Shown here piece after piece: positions 63,702 to 64,000 of a stretch of DNA of 64,000 nt. The DNA is from Lunatibacter salilacus (GTDB lineage: Bacteria; Bacteroidota; Bacteroidia; Cytophagales; Cyclobacteriaceae). The notes beneath the pieces are model-generated. The model searched no databases, was not told where the DNA came from, and saw only the letters and a program-made list of their open reading frames with translations. The stretch covers positions 113,968-177,967 of the forward strand of contig NZ_VOLC01000015.1 in assembly GCF_009797935.1 (NCBI RefSeq). The letters are read 5' to 3'. A program made the position numbers and the translations under genes. How positions within the stretch are numbered: position 1 is the stretch's first letter; each line of letters opens with the position of its first letter.

Positions 63702-64000
63702 TATTAGAGTATACTTATAAACAAGATGATTCTTGCTATTTCATCATATCAAAATAGAAGGGGGTTTTGACAACATCGTTTCCTGAAATATGATGACAGC
63801 AAAAAAGCAAAAAGAAAATCAGCTGATATTCAGGTTGTAATAAATCCCCAGGGATTATTTTAATCCTTGGGTTTGGAAGTGAGCGATTCCTGTCGCACCT
63901 TTGCAATCCCAAACGGGGGAAGAGGAATTGAAATACGGAACAAAGTGGAGGTATTTGGAAGGTTTAGGCCGAAAAAACTTCAGAATATTTTGTTTTTATT
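63702..64000. other. Intergenic region at right edge
   Basis: About 300 bp, no gene. Contains a hairpin (CCCAGGGATTA at 63848-63858 against TAATCCTTGGG at 63861-63871) without a T-run, and the end of the window. Confidence 0.55.

Noticed and set aside
63843..63873. Rho-independent terminator
   Set aside because: Good hairpin but no T-run after the stem on either strand.

Overview
The window looks like a chromosome segment of a Bacteroidota bacterium, most likely an aerobic, probably marine or environmental member of the Cytophagales (Cyclobacteriaceae/Algoriphagus-like). The phylum rests on TAnnTTTG-type promoters, weak or absent Shine-Dalgarno sites, secreted lipoproteins, paired ExbD proteins and the gene families present. 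The genus-level placement is inference only.

1-17,682 (all minus strand, transcribed right to left): a nearly complete structural operon for an extracellular contractile injection system (eCIS; Afp/PVC/AlgoCIS family). In transcription order it encodes a Pvc16-type cap/terminator, an unknown 205-aa protein, two sheath proteins, two Hcp/gp19-type tube proteins, a 62-residue DUF5908 protein, a LysM baseplate protein, a VgrG-like spike, a PAAR tip, a gp25 wedge, a very large baseplate J protein, a fibre ending in a self-cleaving S74 chaperone domain, a second very large baseplate protein, and the start of the tape-measure protein, which runs off the left edge. The AAA+ ATPase and toxins expected of such loci are not in the window.

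17,683-30,148: an accessory region with a family-8 polysaccharide lyase preceded by an orphan MbtH-like gene, a DsrE-like secreted protein, a secreted beta-helix protein, a MarC membrane protein, an internally deleted LolA-like remnant, a DUF2911 protein and two lipoproteins that each combine a PQQ-type or sorbosone-dehydrogenase-type propeller with cytochrome c.

30,606-36,073: a hybrid histidine kinase, a ferredoxin and a ferredoxin-NADP reductase, then a divergent MarR regulator/SDR pair with a candidate operator between them.

36,210-44,783: cobalamin uptake. A btuFCD-type ABC transporter diverges from a B12-riboswitch-controlled TonB receptor whose predicted signal peptide is broken by an in-frame TGA. 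A YncE-like lipoprotein, a beta-barrel protein and an LVIVD-repeat lipoprotein follow.

45,003-64,000: mostly core genes (ruvC, tatD, ansA, exbB/exbD/exbD, nnr, asnS, rpoN, tRNA-Ser, tRNA-Arg). Among them is a five-gene operon of two glycosyltransferases, a small protein, a GAF-SpoIIE phosphatase and a NodB deacetylase. A second deacetylase at the right end suggests the start of an exopolysaccharide locus.
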